Source of the DNA: Bacteroidota bacterium
GTDB taxonomy: Bacteria > Bacteroidota > Bacteroidia > NS11-12g > UBA9320
Direction of reading: 5' to 3'
Assembly: GCA_013359235.1 (NCBI GenBank)
Contig: JABWCE010000002.1
Span: 1 to 64,000 of the forward strand
DNA length: 64,000 bases
Numbering within the stretch: the first letter of the stretch is position 1; each line of letters starts with the position of its first letter. This document shows positions 45,860 through 53,582 of this stretch, piece by piece. Under the pieces are notes generated by a model. That model was not told the origin of the DNA. It was given only the letters and a program-made list of their open reading frames with translations, and did no database searches. Made by a program: the position numbers and the translations under genes.

Positions 45860-45952
45860 TTTTTAATCTATTTAATTAATAATAATTTAAAGTTTACGGA
45901 GCTTTTTATCCGCAATTTTTTTGTTCCTTAAATATGGAATTTTATTATATAA

Positions 45953-46339
45953 TTAAACGATTTTGGGCGGTTGCCAAATATTACTTAAAAATGCAGATTG
46001 TACAAACTTCATCTTGTTTTGAAAAGTTATTTTTGAACATAAGAGAATTGCACAAAAAGATAAAGTTGATTGTGTATTGAGAAAGGTTGTACTATGTACA
46101 GTTTCGCAGTCGTGTGTTTTGAAAGGTAGGTTTTTGTGGTCTTTGTTAGCGTTATTACAATGAGAAGGTTTATCGCTTGTGTAATGTTCTAAAAGAAAAC
46201 TCGATAATGATTCGTTGTGATTTTGATTTTTGTGCTCAAAAAAGTGGTGAATAAGTACAGGTAATTTATATAACTGATGCAATTCTGTATTTGCACTTAG
46301 AAATGAAAAGATGAGCAATATTGCCAATACTTTTTTCAC
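45953..46339 (-). CDS. His/Cys-rich small secreted protein
   Basis: A 128-residue protein with a signal peptide (VLAILLIFSFLSANT), rich in His (HQLY, LIHHFFEHK, LEHYTSD, HCNN, DHKNL, THDCETVH) and with several Cys. I recall similar small proteins, with motifs LPxLxxHFxEH and LPFK, encoded just upstream of CusA-type genes in Bacteroidota, but no function is known. Position 93 bp before the pump start and the metal-ligand composition suggest a periplasmic metal-binding or metal-sensing role. The start is a GTG; no ATG lies in frame nearby. Confidence 0.75.
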   Translation of the reverse strand: MKKVLAILLIFSFLSANTELHQLYKLPVLIHHFFEHKNQNHNESLSSFLLEHYTSDKPSHCNNANKDHKNLPFKTHDCETVHSTTFLNTQSTLSFCAILLCSKITFQNKMKFVQSAFLSNIWQPPKIV

Positions 46340-46376
46340 ACAACAAATTTATAAAATTTAATCAAAATATTATATC

Positions 46377-46403
46377 ATAATTTCATAACACAAATGAAAT
46401 TAT
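46377..46403. terminator. 10 bp perfect hairpin
   Basis: ATAATTTCAT and its exact complement (46377-46386 and 46394-46403) with a 7-base loop lie about 60 bp past the stop of the SUOX-fold gene and 38 bp before the His-rich protein start. It may terminate the former or act as an operator of the latter. Confidence 0.4.
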
Positions 46404-46461
46404 ATATTTAACACAAATTGGATAATTGAAAAATCTGAATTTTACTCAGAAAATATATTTA

Positions 46462-47046
46462 TCAATCAACCCTATTCACTTCAATACTTTTTAACCAATA
46501 AACATGTCTTGGTCCTGTTTTAATATCATTTGTACAAATAAGTATCATATCGCCCTGTGCTTTGATTGGGTTGCCATTTTCTTCAAAAATAACATAAACA
46601 TTTTCACCTGTAGGATTATTAAATATTTCTGCCCAAGAAAAAGTAGCTTTATAATTGTCTGTAGCTCGAGCAACTATATAAAAGTTTCTGTCTTTATGGG
46701 TATGCTGTTTAATTTTAGCTTTATTAAGTATATCTTTTAATAACACACCTTTACAAGATTTATTTTCTTTCATATTTGCTCCGCTTTGACAAACTACCTT
46801 AAAATTTTCTATTGTTGTTACATTCATTTTAATTAAAGAATCAACGGTAAGGATTAAAGATTTTTCAACTTCGCCTATTATTTCTATCTTTTTGCTTATA
46901 TACTTTGCACTATCTTCTTTGTTAATTGGCACAATGCATGCATCATTTTTGTCTTGCATTTTTTTTTGTTTTTTTTCCGAAAAATTACACATGTTAAATG
47001 TGAAAGCAATTGTAATTGCTGTAATAATGATTGTTTTCTTTTTCAT
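46462..47046 (-). CDS. Sulfite-oxidase-fold (molybdopterin-type) lipoprotein
   Basis: A 194-residue exported protein (hydrophobic N-terminus with Cys20, probably lipidated, though the lipobox TFNMC is unusual). Residues 50-194 resemble the oxidoreductase molybdopterin-binding (SUOX) fold. The conserved Cys that ligates Mo falls at VVCQSGANMKENKSCKG (Cys86), followed by VLLKDIL, and the family end is TGPRHVYWLKSIEV. It lacks the dimerisation domain of full sulfite oxidases. It lies downstream of a TonB receptor and a ModE-like regulator, which supports a link to molybdenum or tungsten. Whether it binds cofactor, as an enzyme or a binding protein, is open. Confidence 0.72.
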   Translation of the reverse strand: MKKKTIIITAITIAFTFNMCNFSEKKQKKMQDKNDACIVPINKEDSAKYISKKIEIIGEVEKSLILTVDSLIKMNVTTIENFKVVCQSGANMKENKSCKGVLLKDILNKAKIKQHTHKDRNFYIVARATDNYKATFSWAEIFNNPTGENVYVIFEENGNPIKAQGDMILICTNDIKTGPRHVYWLKSIEVNRVD

Positions 47047-47132
47047 GTTTTTATTATTATTTTTAATGAGTTTTATTTTATGGATTATTAAGTAATGCTT
47101 ATTTTTATATGTTATTTCAAGTTTTAAATCGT

Positions 47133-49145
47133 TTAATTGTGATTATAAAAACGTAGTGTTACAAAAAAGTTTCTACCTTCTTCGGGATAACCTTCAGTCA
47201 ACATATAGTTTTTATCAAATAAATTGTTAACTCCCGTTTCAATATTTATATGTTTCCAAATCTTACCAGATATAATGGTGTTGAATATAGTAAATGCAGG
47301 AGCTTTTGTTCCATAGCTTGTACTGTATCTAAATGAATTGTATTCTGAGTTTACAATTATATTTATTTGTTTAATAGGTTTGTATTGTACATAAGCAAAA
47401 ACTTTTGTACTCGGTACATCTGTAAACAGGATGGTTGGGTTTGTTAAATTATGTCGTTCGATATATGTGTAATTTGCCCCAGTTAAAAGGTTTTTTAAAA
47501 TATCATATTTTGCCGAAAATTCAACTCCTTTAAATTCAGCCGAACCTGTATTTTGCATTTGCGATTTGCCTGGTTGAACATTGCTCACGCTAAGAATGGC
47601 ATTGGTTATATGGCTATAAAAAACAGAAGTCTGAAATGATAAATTTTTAAAAAATTTTGAAATGTATGTTAGGTCAAAATTATCAGAAATTTCGGGGTTT
47701 AAGTCAGGATTAGGAATTGCAGTTCCCATTCTGTATGAATATCGGTCTTTAATTGTTGCAAATCGCGTTTTTCGCGAAGCTGTTGCACTAATTTTGTGAT
47801 TTTCTTTTATATAATAGAATGCACCTAACTGACCATTAAATGCAGTACTGGTAACAGCTTTAGCATAATTAAAAATTTCTTTTGTTGTTGAATTATAATC
47901 TTCAGCTTTTATGTTTTTTCTTGCACTGTAACCTATGCCCGGAATTACAATTAATTTATGATTGATTTTTAATATATCTTCAATTGCAAAGTTTATTGTA
48001 TTGTCTTCAATTTTTCTAACAGGCTCATTAATATTATTTTCTCTATGAATATCTTCTTTAAAATGTGTAGATAGTTTCAATTCATTTTTCTTGAAAATAG
48101 AAGTACCGTATTCAATACTTCCACCGTATGTATAATCATTATACCAACTTTGAAATGAATATGGTTTCTTTTGTGTTGTATATGTAGAATCGTCGTAGCT
48201 ACTCACAGAATTTTTGAAAATATCATAATAAATTCTGCTTTTAATATAGCTATTGTTGTTAAATTTGGTATTTGACAAAAAGTAATAGGTTTCTTTGTTC
48301 CAGAATGGCCATTGCCAATAGCGTGGCTTTGAGTAAAGTGAATTTAATTTATCATCTCCGGCATAAACCGGATTCCCTTTTTCACCTTTTTGCTTGATAT
48401 ATCCCAAAACAAATTCATTCTTTTCATTTGGTGTCCAACCAATTTTTAAATTTGTTTTTTGATCGCTACGATACGAATTTTCTCGGTTTCCACCATTTTC
48501 ATGAGCATGTGGAGTATATTCACCAGACATTATGTATGATTCTCTGTGTAAATATGAAATTCCCCCTTGAACAAAGAATTTTCCAAAGTTATAGCCTACA
48601 TTAATGTTGCCTTTGTAACCATTTGTGTTTATTAAACCTAATGAACCATCATATTCAAACTTCTTATAAGGTTTACGAGAAATCAGGTTAATTGTTCCAC
48701 CAAGCGAATTTGGCCCATAAAGCATTGAAGTAAAACCTCTCGAAACATCTATTGCAGATAAATCAAAAGTAGTAAATCTTGCCAAATCCACATAACCATC
48801 GTATGGTACATAAACCGGAACGCCATCCATATATACCGGAACTGCACGCAAATCAAAGCCTCTTATTGATACCATTGACTCGTTTCTTGTACCTGATGAA
48901 GTAAGAAAAACACCCGGCAGCATATTTACCGAGCGTGAAACTTCAAATCTGTTTTGTGTTTCCATATTCTCTTGAGTTATTCTATCTGTCATTTCATTTT
49001 TTGGGGATGCAGAAATTGTTACTTCGCCAAGCTGAAAAATTTTGCTCGAAAAAGAATCTGTGCGATTAATGTTTGTTGTGTCTTTCTTCTGTGAATAAGC
49101 TACGAATGATAAAATACTTGTTACAATTAATAATTTAATTTTCAT
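47133..49145 (-). CDS. TonB-dependent receptor, possible Mo/W uptake
   Basis: A 670-residue outer-membrane receptor. The signal peptide precedes a TonB-box-like LGEVTISASP. The plug has MLPGVFLTSSG, MVSIRGFDLRAVPVYMDGVPVY and the closing SMLYGPNSLGGTINLISRKP. A 22-strand-type barrel ends in FFVTLRFYN with a terminal aromatic region. It takes up a scarce solute using TonB energy. Co-location with a ModE-like regulator, a candidate ModE operator in its promoter and a SUOX-fold lipoprotein suggests a molybdate, tungstate or related metal complex as substrate. Sequence alone resembles siderophore/vitamin receptors, so this is inference. Confidence 0.85.
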   Translation of the reverse strand: MKIKLLIVTSILSFVAYSQKKDTTNINRTDSFSSKIFQLGEVTISASPKNEMTDRITQENMETQNRFEVSRSVNMLPGVFLTSSGTRNESMVSIRGFDLRAVPVYMDGVPVYVPYDGYVDLARFTTFDLSAIDVSRGFTSMLYGPNSLGGTINLISRKPYKKFEYDGSLGLINTNGYKGNINVGYNFGKFFVQGGISYLHRESYIMSGEYTPHAHENGGNRENSYRSDQKTNLKIGWTPNEKNEFVLGYIKQKGEKGNPVYAGDDKLNSLYSKPRYWQWPFWNKETYYFLSNTKFNNNSYIKSRIYYDIFKNSVSSYDDSTYTTQKKPYSFQSWYNDYTYGGSIEYGTSIFKKNELKLSTHFKEDIHRENNINEPVRKIEDNTINFAIEDILKINHKLIVIPGIGYSARKNIKAEDYNSTTKEIFNYAKAVTSTAFNGQLGAFYYIKENHKISATASRKTRFATIKDRYSYRMGTAIPNPDLNPEISDNFDLTYISKFFKNLSFQTSVFYSHITNAILSVSNVQPGKSQMQNTGSAEFKGVEFSAKYDILKNLLTGANYTYIERHNLTNPTILFTDVPSTKVFAYVQYKPIKQINIIVNSEYNSFRYSTSYGTKAPAFTIFNTIISGKIWKHINIETGVNNLFDKNYMLTEGYPEEGRNFFVTLRFYNHN

Positions 49146-49171
49146 GTTTTATTTATTTTTTATGATTATTT

Positions 49172-49195
49172 CGATATGTTTTGTAATGAATAGCG
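49172..49195 (-). promoter_or_regulatory. Candidate ModE-type operator
   Basis: The minus strand reads CGCTAT, 12 bases, ATATCG. These are inverted CGnTAT half-sites spanning 24 bp, the same half-site and spacing I recall for the E. coli modA operator. It sits 27 bp before the TonB receptor start and 14 bp after the regulator stop. Confidence 0.55.
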
Positions 49196-49208
49196 ATTGT
49201 TAAAAAAA

Positions 49209-49556
49209 TTATAGTTTAATCTTGCTTGCTTCTTGTTTTATATAAAATTCAATTTTTTCCTGAAGTTCATTGAAAGCCTTAATTGTTTTTAACCCTGCCT
49301 CAGTAACTATTGCACCTCCGCCACTTTTTCCTCCAAGATGTTTTACTACAAAAGGAAATGCTGAACGTTGGTTCATCTCATTTACCATTTGCCAGGCTTG
49401 ACGATATGACATTTTCATCTCTTTGGCAGCTTTTGCAATAGAACCTGTTGTGTTTATTCTTTCAAGTAGTTCTACACGACCAATTCCAAGCAGCTTTTCT
49501 TCTCCCGCAAAAAACCAAATTCTGAATTTAACATTTATTATTTTATTATTTGTCAT
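49209..49556 (-). CDS. ModE-like winged-helix regulator
   Basis: A 115-residue protein consisting of the N-terminal DNA-binding part of ModE. The HTH is LLERINTTGSIAKAAKEMKMSYRQAWQMVNEMN, followed by the characteristic GGKSGGGAIVTEAG wing. The molybdate-binding Mop domains of the 260-residue E. coli protein are absent, so the ligand must be sensed in another way or the protein is a constitutive repressor. The ATG at 49556 is preferred over TTG at 49559. It is the first gene of the group with the TonB receptor and the SUOX-fold lipoprotein. Confidence 0.85.
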   Translation of the reverse strand: MTNNKIINVKFRIWFFAGEEKLLGIGRVELLERINTTGSIAKAAKEMKMSYRQAWQMVNEMNQRSAFPFVVKHLGGKSGGGAIVTEAGLKTIKAFNELQEKIEFYIKQEASKIKL

Positions 49557-49559
49557 CAA

Positions 49560-49577
49560 TATGCTTTATAAAACATA
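49560..49577. promoter_or_regulatory. 18 bp near-palindrome at regulator start
   Basis: TATGCTTTATAAAACATA reads the same on both strands except for one symmetric pair. It lies 4 bp before the regulator ATG, where an autoregulatory site could be. AT-rich palindromes are common, so the evidence is weak. Confidence 0.3.
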
Positions 49578-49644
49578 CTGCAAAAAAAAGTTTTTTTATA
49601 ATAGGTATATTATGATTTTTGTCATTTTTTATTTTAATTATAAA

Positions 49645-52600
49645 TTACTGAACTATAAGTCTTTTTGTTGCATTGCCTATTTTTAGATAATACATACCCG
49701 AAGGCAAATCTGAAACAGAAAGTTTAAAAACAGAATTTGATGTAAGAAATGATATAACTTTTTTTCCTTGTATATTAAAAATTAATAATTCTTCTCCAAC
49801 TATATTGTTGCCAATTATAACTTTAATATCATTATTAGTAGGATTGGGAAAAACTTCTAAACTATTTTTTTTATCTTTAATTAAAGGAACAATTGCATTA
49901 ATTACTGTATCCTTTTTCAACATCAGTTTACATGTATCAATGCGTATTAGTACAACCGAAGACCAAGGTTTTAAACTTAAAGGAGAAATTACAGGTGTGC
50001 TATCGAGATATAAAAAGCAATTTGCATCAAAAATGTATGTTTTTGCTGAATCACTCATATTGCTTATTAAAGGAAATTTAAATTCATTTGACCACTTATT
50101 TGCCTGCAAAGGAATAAGAGAAACATTATCTAAGCGAAACGATAAATTTCCCTGAATATGATATGAAAAAAATTTAAGATTTGCCTGCAAAGCATTTGTT
50201 TTTGGCTTAAAAATAAATTTAAAATGTTGTAAAGTATCGCGTGGCTCAATAGTTCTATTAAATAGTAATTCATTATTTTGAGTATTAGTCAAACTAACAC
50301 TCCAAAAAGTATTTGCCAAGTTCTTTGCGTCAACAGGTATTGAACTATATACATCAAAACTTAGTGAATAATTAATACTACTGTCAATATTTACAGATGC
50401 AGAAAATGCATTGGTGCTATCAGCAAGATTTGTAGAAATTGAAATATTATTGTTTACCCCACATAAACCTGAAGGATTGTAATAATACAAATGATTAGAT
50501 GAAAAATACGAGGTTGAGTCTATATTTATATTATTCAAGCACAATTTATTTGTTGCATAAAAATTCCAGAAATTATAATTTGAGTTAAACTTTGAATTTC
50601 GTATCAGATTGCCTTGTGGCAAGGTACCAAAAACAAAAATGTTTGACTGCATTGGAAAAACAAAATACGAAGCAGAATCTTGACCCCACAATTGCCATTC
50701 GTATGGTTCAACCCATTCATTCTTTGATATTAAGCCGGCAAGATAACTTTTTGTTGCTATATACTTATTATTTAGCGAAACATAAAAATTGTTGTTGTAT
50801 TTTCCCCAATTCACCCCATCGCTTACTTTGTTGCTTGTGCGCAGAGCAAAACCATCTTCATCAAAATGCACAACTGAATTATCTGTAAACTGTAGAGGAG
50901 AGTATAAAAACGTTTTGGGTATATGATTTGCATCGGGTATGCCTTGTGCTCCAATACCAAATTCTTCGTAATGATTATTATAAAGAACATTTTTTTTAAT
51001 AATTGAAGGAGGCGAACAATAGCCGTTACCGTATTTGTTGGGCTTGCCAATAAAATCATCAGATGTAATAAAACCAATTCCTCTACCACAATTGGTAATA
51101 GTATTTCCTTCTACCTCTACCGAAGTATATCGTAAGTCACCATTATAGTCAATATAAACTCCGTTACCGGCTATAAGTGCTAATGAGTTTATTGATGGAA
51201 TAAAGACTCCTTTATCGAAATTGCCGTAGCAATTGTTCACAAAATTATTTTTAATAGTAATGCTATCGTTGAAAACTGAATAAAGTGCACCGCAATCATA
51301 ATAATTCAAACATGAATTATTTACAATATTCTTATTCACAAAAGAGTTATAGGCTGGTAATATTCCGTAGTGTCCGGTACTATCAATAATATTGTGTTCT
51401 ACTATGCAATGGTTTCCGGTTTGTATTGCCGAACCATTTGCAAAATCAATTACATCATAAGAACGAGGTAAATTGAGCCATTCCCCTATATTTGGTAAAA
51501 CTGCATTGCGTATTATATAATTATTAGTAATTACTGAGTGTGATGGAAAACAAGCTACTGCCGAGCGGTAAATATCAGAAAATTTATTTCCTTTTATTTC
51601 TAATTCATAAGTTAATGCCCTGCGAATAAAGCAATCCGTATTACGTGATTCACCTCTATTGTGAACTCCAAATGGCGTATGTTGAAATTTACAATCAATG
51701 ATATAAATTCTATTATCATTTTCTTTCAATTCTATTGATGAAATTGATTGGTAGTTAAATTCAATTTCTTTAATTTTTATATCATGAGCCATTGTATCAG
51801 TTAGTTTTATTCCGTAATTGTGTTTTGAATATTCAACAAACGAGGGTATAGTATTAGCTACTAAATATAATAGCTGGTTTGCCTCGTCAACCCAAAATTC
51901 TGATTGTTGCGACAAAAATTCTTTTTTATTTGAAAGAAAAAATCCATATTTTTCTGATGAACTATTGTGTATTGTAAGATTGGTGCTCCATCCGTAGCTT
52001 GATGAATGCAGTGATAATTTTCCTTTAGCTTTATCAAAAGCAATTGCTTTAAAAGTAGCAATATTCCACCCTGAAGTTCGCAGATTTATATAAGCACCTG
52101 TAATATCATTCATAGCAATGGTTGTAAGAGAATCAGAAACTATTACCGAATCTCGGGGATAGCTTTTGCCACACATAGTAAAGTTGCCGCTGCTTATTGC
52201 ATTATCTACAAATAGATAATGATTGTCGGGATAACGTGCAAGGTGATGAAATTTTCTATCAACAAAAACAAACCGTGCAATGTCTGCAAAATTAGTTTTA
52301 TAGGTTTTTATTCCGCCTACAAATTCAATCTGCCAATTTGCATTTTGCAAAACTTCTGCACCACTTATTACAGGTTCTTTTCCGTTTCCATAACTTCCAA
52401 CAAATATTGGTAAGCTTGAGTTTCCGCTACCTTTAATATAAAATGTACCGCGATAAATACCGTTTCGTTCAAAGAAAATACTATCGCCGGCAGCAAAAGT
52501 TTGACTACTTAGTTTTGTTAATGTTTGCCAAGCTTTAGAGGTAGATGTGCCATGGTTATTGTCATTTCCTTGGGGCGATATGTAATAGTTTGTTTGAGCA

Positions 52601-52653
52601 TAAACACTCATTACAAGAAGTGGATATATAAGAAAACCGAAAACACGTCTCAT
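49645..52653 (-). CDS. Beta-helix protein with T9SS type A sorting domain
   Basis: A secreted protein of about 1002 residues. From the ATG at 52653 it has the signal peptide RRVFGFLIYPLLVMSVYAQ. It then starts YYISPQGNDNNHGTSTSKAWQ, the common beginning of right-handed parallel beta-helix proteins. Many short N-x-I and N-N-x-I turns follow, around residues 330-560 (ITNNYIIRNA, VEHNIIDSTGHYGI, VNKNIVNNSCL). A carbohydrate-binding-like beta-sandwich at 690-860 leads to the type A sorting domain with EVFPNPTNNDIKV and LPSGMYYLKIG. Polysaccharide lyase or hydrolase activity is possible, but no catalytic residues could be assigned. An alternative ATG lies at 52671. Confidence 0.85.
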   Translation of the reverse strand: MRRVFGFLIYPLLVMSVYAQTNYYISPQGNDNNHGTSTSKAWQTLTKLSSQTFAAGDSIFFERNGIYRGTFYIKGSGNSSLPIFVGSYGNGKEPVISGAEVLQNANWQIEFVGGIKTYKTNFADIARFVFVDRKFHHLARYPDNHYLFVDNAISSGNFTMCGKSYPRDSVIVSDSLTTIAMNDITGAYINLRTSGWNIATFKAIAFDKAKGKLSLHSSSYGWSTNLTIHNSSSEKYGFFLSNKKEFLSQQSEFWVDEANQLLYLVANTIPSFVEYSKHNYGIKLTDTMAHDIKIKEIEFNYQSISSIELKENDNRIYIIDCKFQHTPFGVHNRGESRNTDCFIRRALTYELEIKGNKFSDIYRSAVACFPSHSVITNNYIIRNAVLPNIGEWLNLPRSYDVIDFANGSAIQTGNHCIVEHNIIDSTGHYGILPAYNSFVNKNIVNNSCLNYYDCGALYSVFNDSITIKNNFVNNCYGNFDKGVFIPSINSLALIAGNGVYIDYNGDLRYTSVEVEGNTITNCGRGIGFITSDDFIGKPNKYGNGYCSPPSIIKKNVLYNNHYEEFGIGAQGIPDANHIPKTFLYSPLQFTDNSVVHFDEDGFALRTSNKVSDGVNWGKYNNNFYVSLNNKYIATKSYLAGLISKNEWVEPYEWQLWGQDSASYFVFPMQSNIFVFGTLPQGNLIRNSKFNSNYNFWNFYATNKLCLNNINIDSTSYFSSNHLYYYNPSGLCGVNNNISISTNLADSTNAFSASVNIDSSINYSLSFDVYSSIPVDAKNLANTFWSVSLTNTQNNELLFNRTIEPRDTLQHFKFIFKPKTNALQANLKFFSYHIQGNLSFRLDNVSLIPLQANKWSNEFKFPLISNMSDSAKTYIFDANCFLYLDSTPVISPLSLKPWSSVVLIRIDTCKLMLKKDTVINAIVPLIKDKKNSLEVFPNPTNNDIKVIIGNNIVGEELLIFNIQGKKVISFLTSNSVFKLSVSDLPSGMYYLKIGNATKRLIVQ

Positions 52654-52670
52654 ATAAGTAAAATCAAGCA

Positions 52671-52688
52671 TTTGATAGAAGTATCAAA
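52671..52688. promoter_or_regulatory. 7 bp hairpin before the beta-helix gene
   Basis: TTTGATA and its exact complement flank a 4-base loop, directly at the upstream ATG (52671) and 18 bases before the preferred ATG at 52653. In the message it would fold in the leader and could influence initiation or bind a regulator. Confidence 0.3.
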
Positions 52689-52791
52689 GTTCAAATATAT
52701 TGATTTTTTGTTTACAAGCTTAGTTTCTTTGTTTAATCAATAAAATTGATAAGAAAAGTATTAAAATAAACTTTATTTTCTAAACTTTTGA

Positions 52792-53565
52792 TTAATTAAA
52801 ACTATCTTTTAAATTATCGTTTTCAAAATCTTCTTTACTTTTACTATATGGTTTGAAAAAATTTTTAAAGTTTTTCTTCTTGCCAGGTACTTTCAAATGA
52901 TATGTAATACCCAATACAAAATCTATTTTGGGTTGCGAAAATGATATTATATCAGGCTCAATTAAATAAAATGCAGCAAAACTCTGATATTTATTATATT
53001 TATAGTTAAGGTGAGTTACAAAACGTATTCTACTTAAATAAGCATAATGTTTGTACGAATGCTTTATATATGGCTCGCCCGATACTGCCATACCAAACAT
53101 TTTGTTTATTTTATATGAAAATCTTACTCTGTTTCTAAACTCTACATAAGGCTTGTCTGAGTACATTTCGCCTGTAAAATAATTTCTCACTGCCTGAACA
53201 GATGTTCGGTAAAAAAATGAAGTACGTCTGGTAAGTGGATGTTTATATGTTAAACCAAAGAAAAAGGTGTGTTGATCGGTTTTATGATTAGTTGTTAATT
53301 GATATAAAATTTCAGCATTATATTTTTTTTTGAAATCTAATCCATACATAAAATAAAAATTGCTGCGATTAAATTGAGTTACATTTTGATTAAATCGTGC
53401 TTGATATTGAAATTCTATACTATGTTTTTTACCAATTTTTTTTTCTAATTGAAACCAAGTCCACAACGAAAAATCTTTTTTAGTATTTTCTTGTGCATTA
53501 GATTTATAACTAATTGCAATTATCAAAACTACAAATAAAATTATATTTAAGTTTGAAATTTTCAT
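52792..53565 (-). CDS. DUF2490 outer-membrane barrel protein
   Basis: A 257-residue protein with a signal peptide (IILFVVLIIAISYKSNAQ). The DUF2490 pattern is visible: DFSLWTWFQLEKKIGKKHSIEFQYQARF, FYFMYGLDFKKKYNAEILYQ and KPYVEFRNRVRFSYKI, with alternating beta strands and an aromatic-rich end. It is predicted to form an outer-membrane beta-barrel of unknown cargo. It lies 17 bp after the M1 peptidase gene on the same strand, so the two are probably cotranscribed and may act together at the outer membrane. Confidence 0.85.
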   Translation of the reverse strand: MKISNLNIILFVVLIIAISYKSNAQENTKKDFSLWTWFQLEKKIGKKHSIEFQYQARFNQNVTQFNRSNFYFMYGLDFKKKYNAEILYQLTTNHKTDQHTFFFGLTYKHPLTRRTSFFYRTSVQAVRNYFTGEMYSDKPYVEFRNRVRFSYKINKMFGMAVSGEPYIKHSYKHYAYLSRIRFVTHLNYKYNKYQSFAAFYLIEPDIISFSQPKIDFVLGITYHLKVPGKKKNFKNFFKPYSKSKEDFENDNLKDSFN

Positions 53566-53582
53566 TAGTTAATGATGATTTA

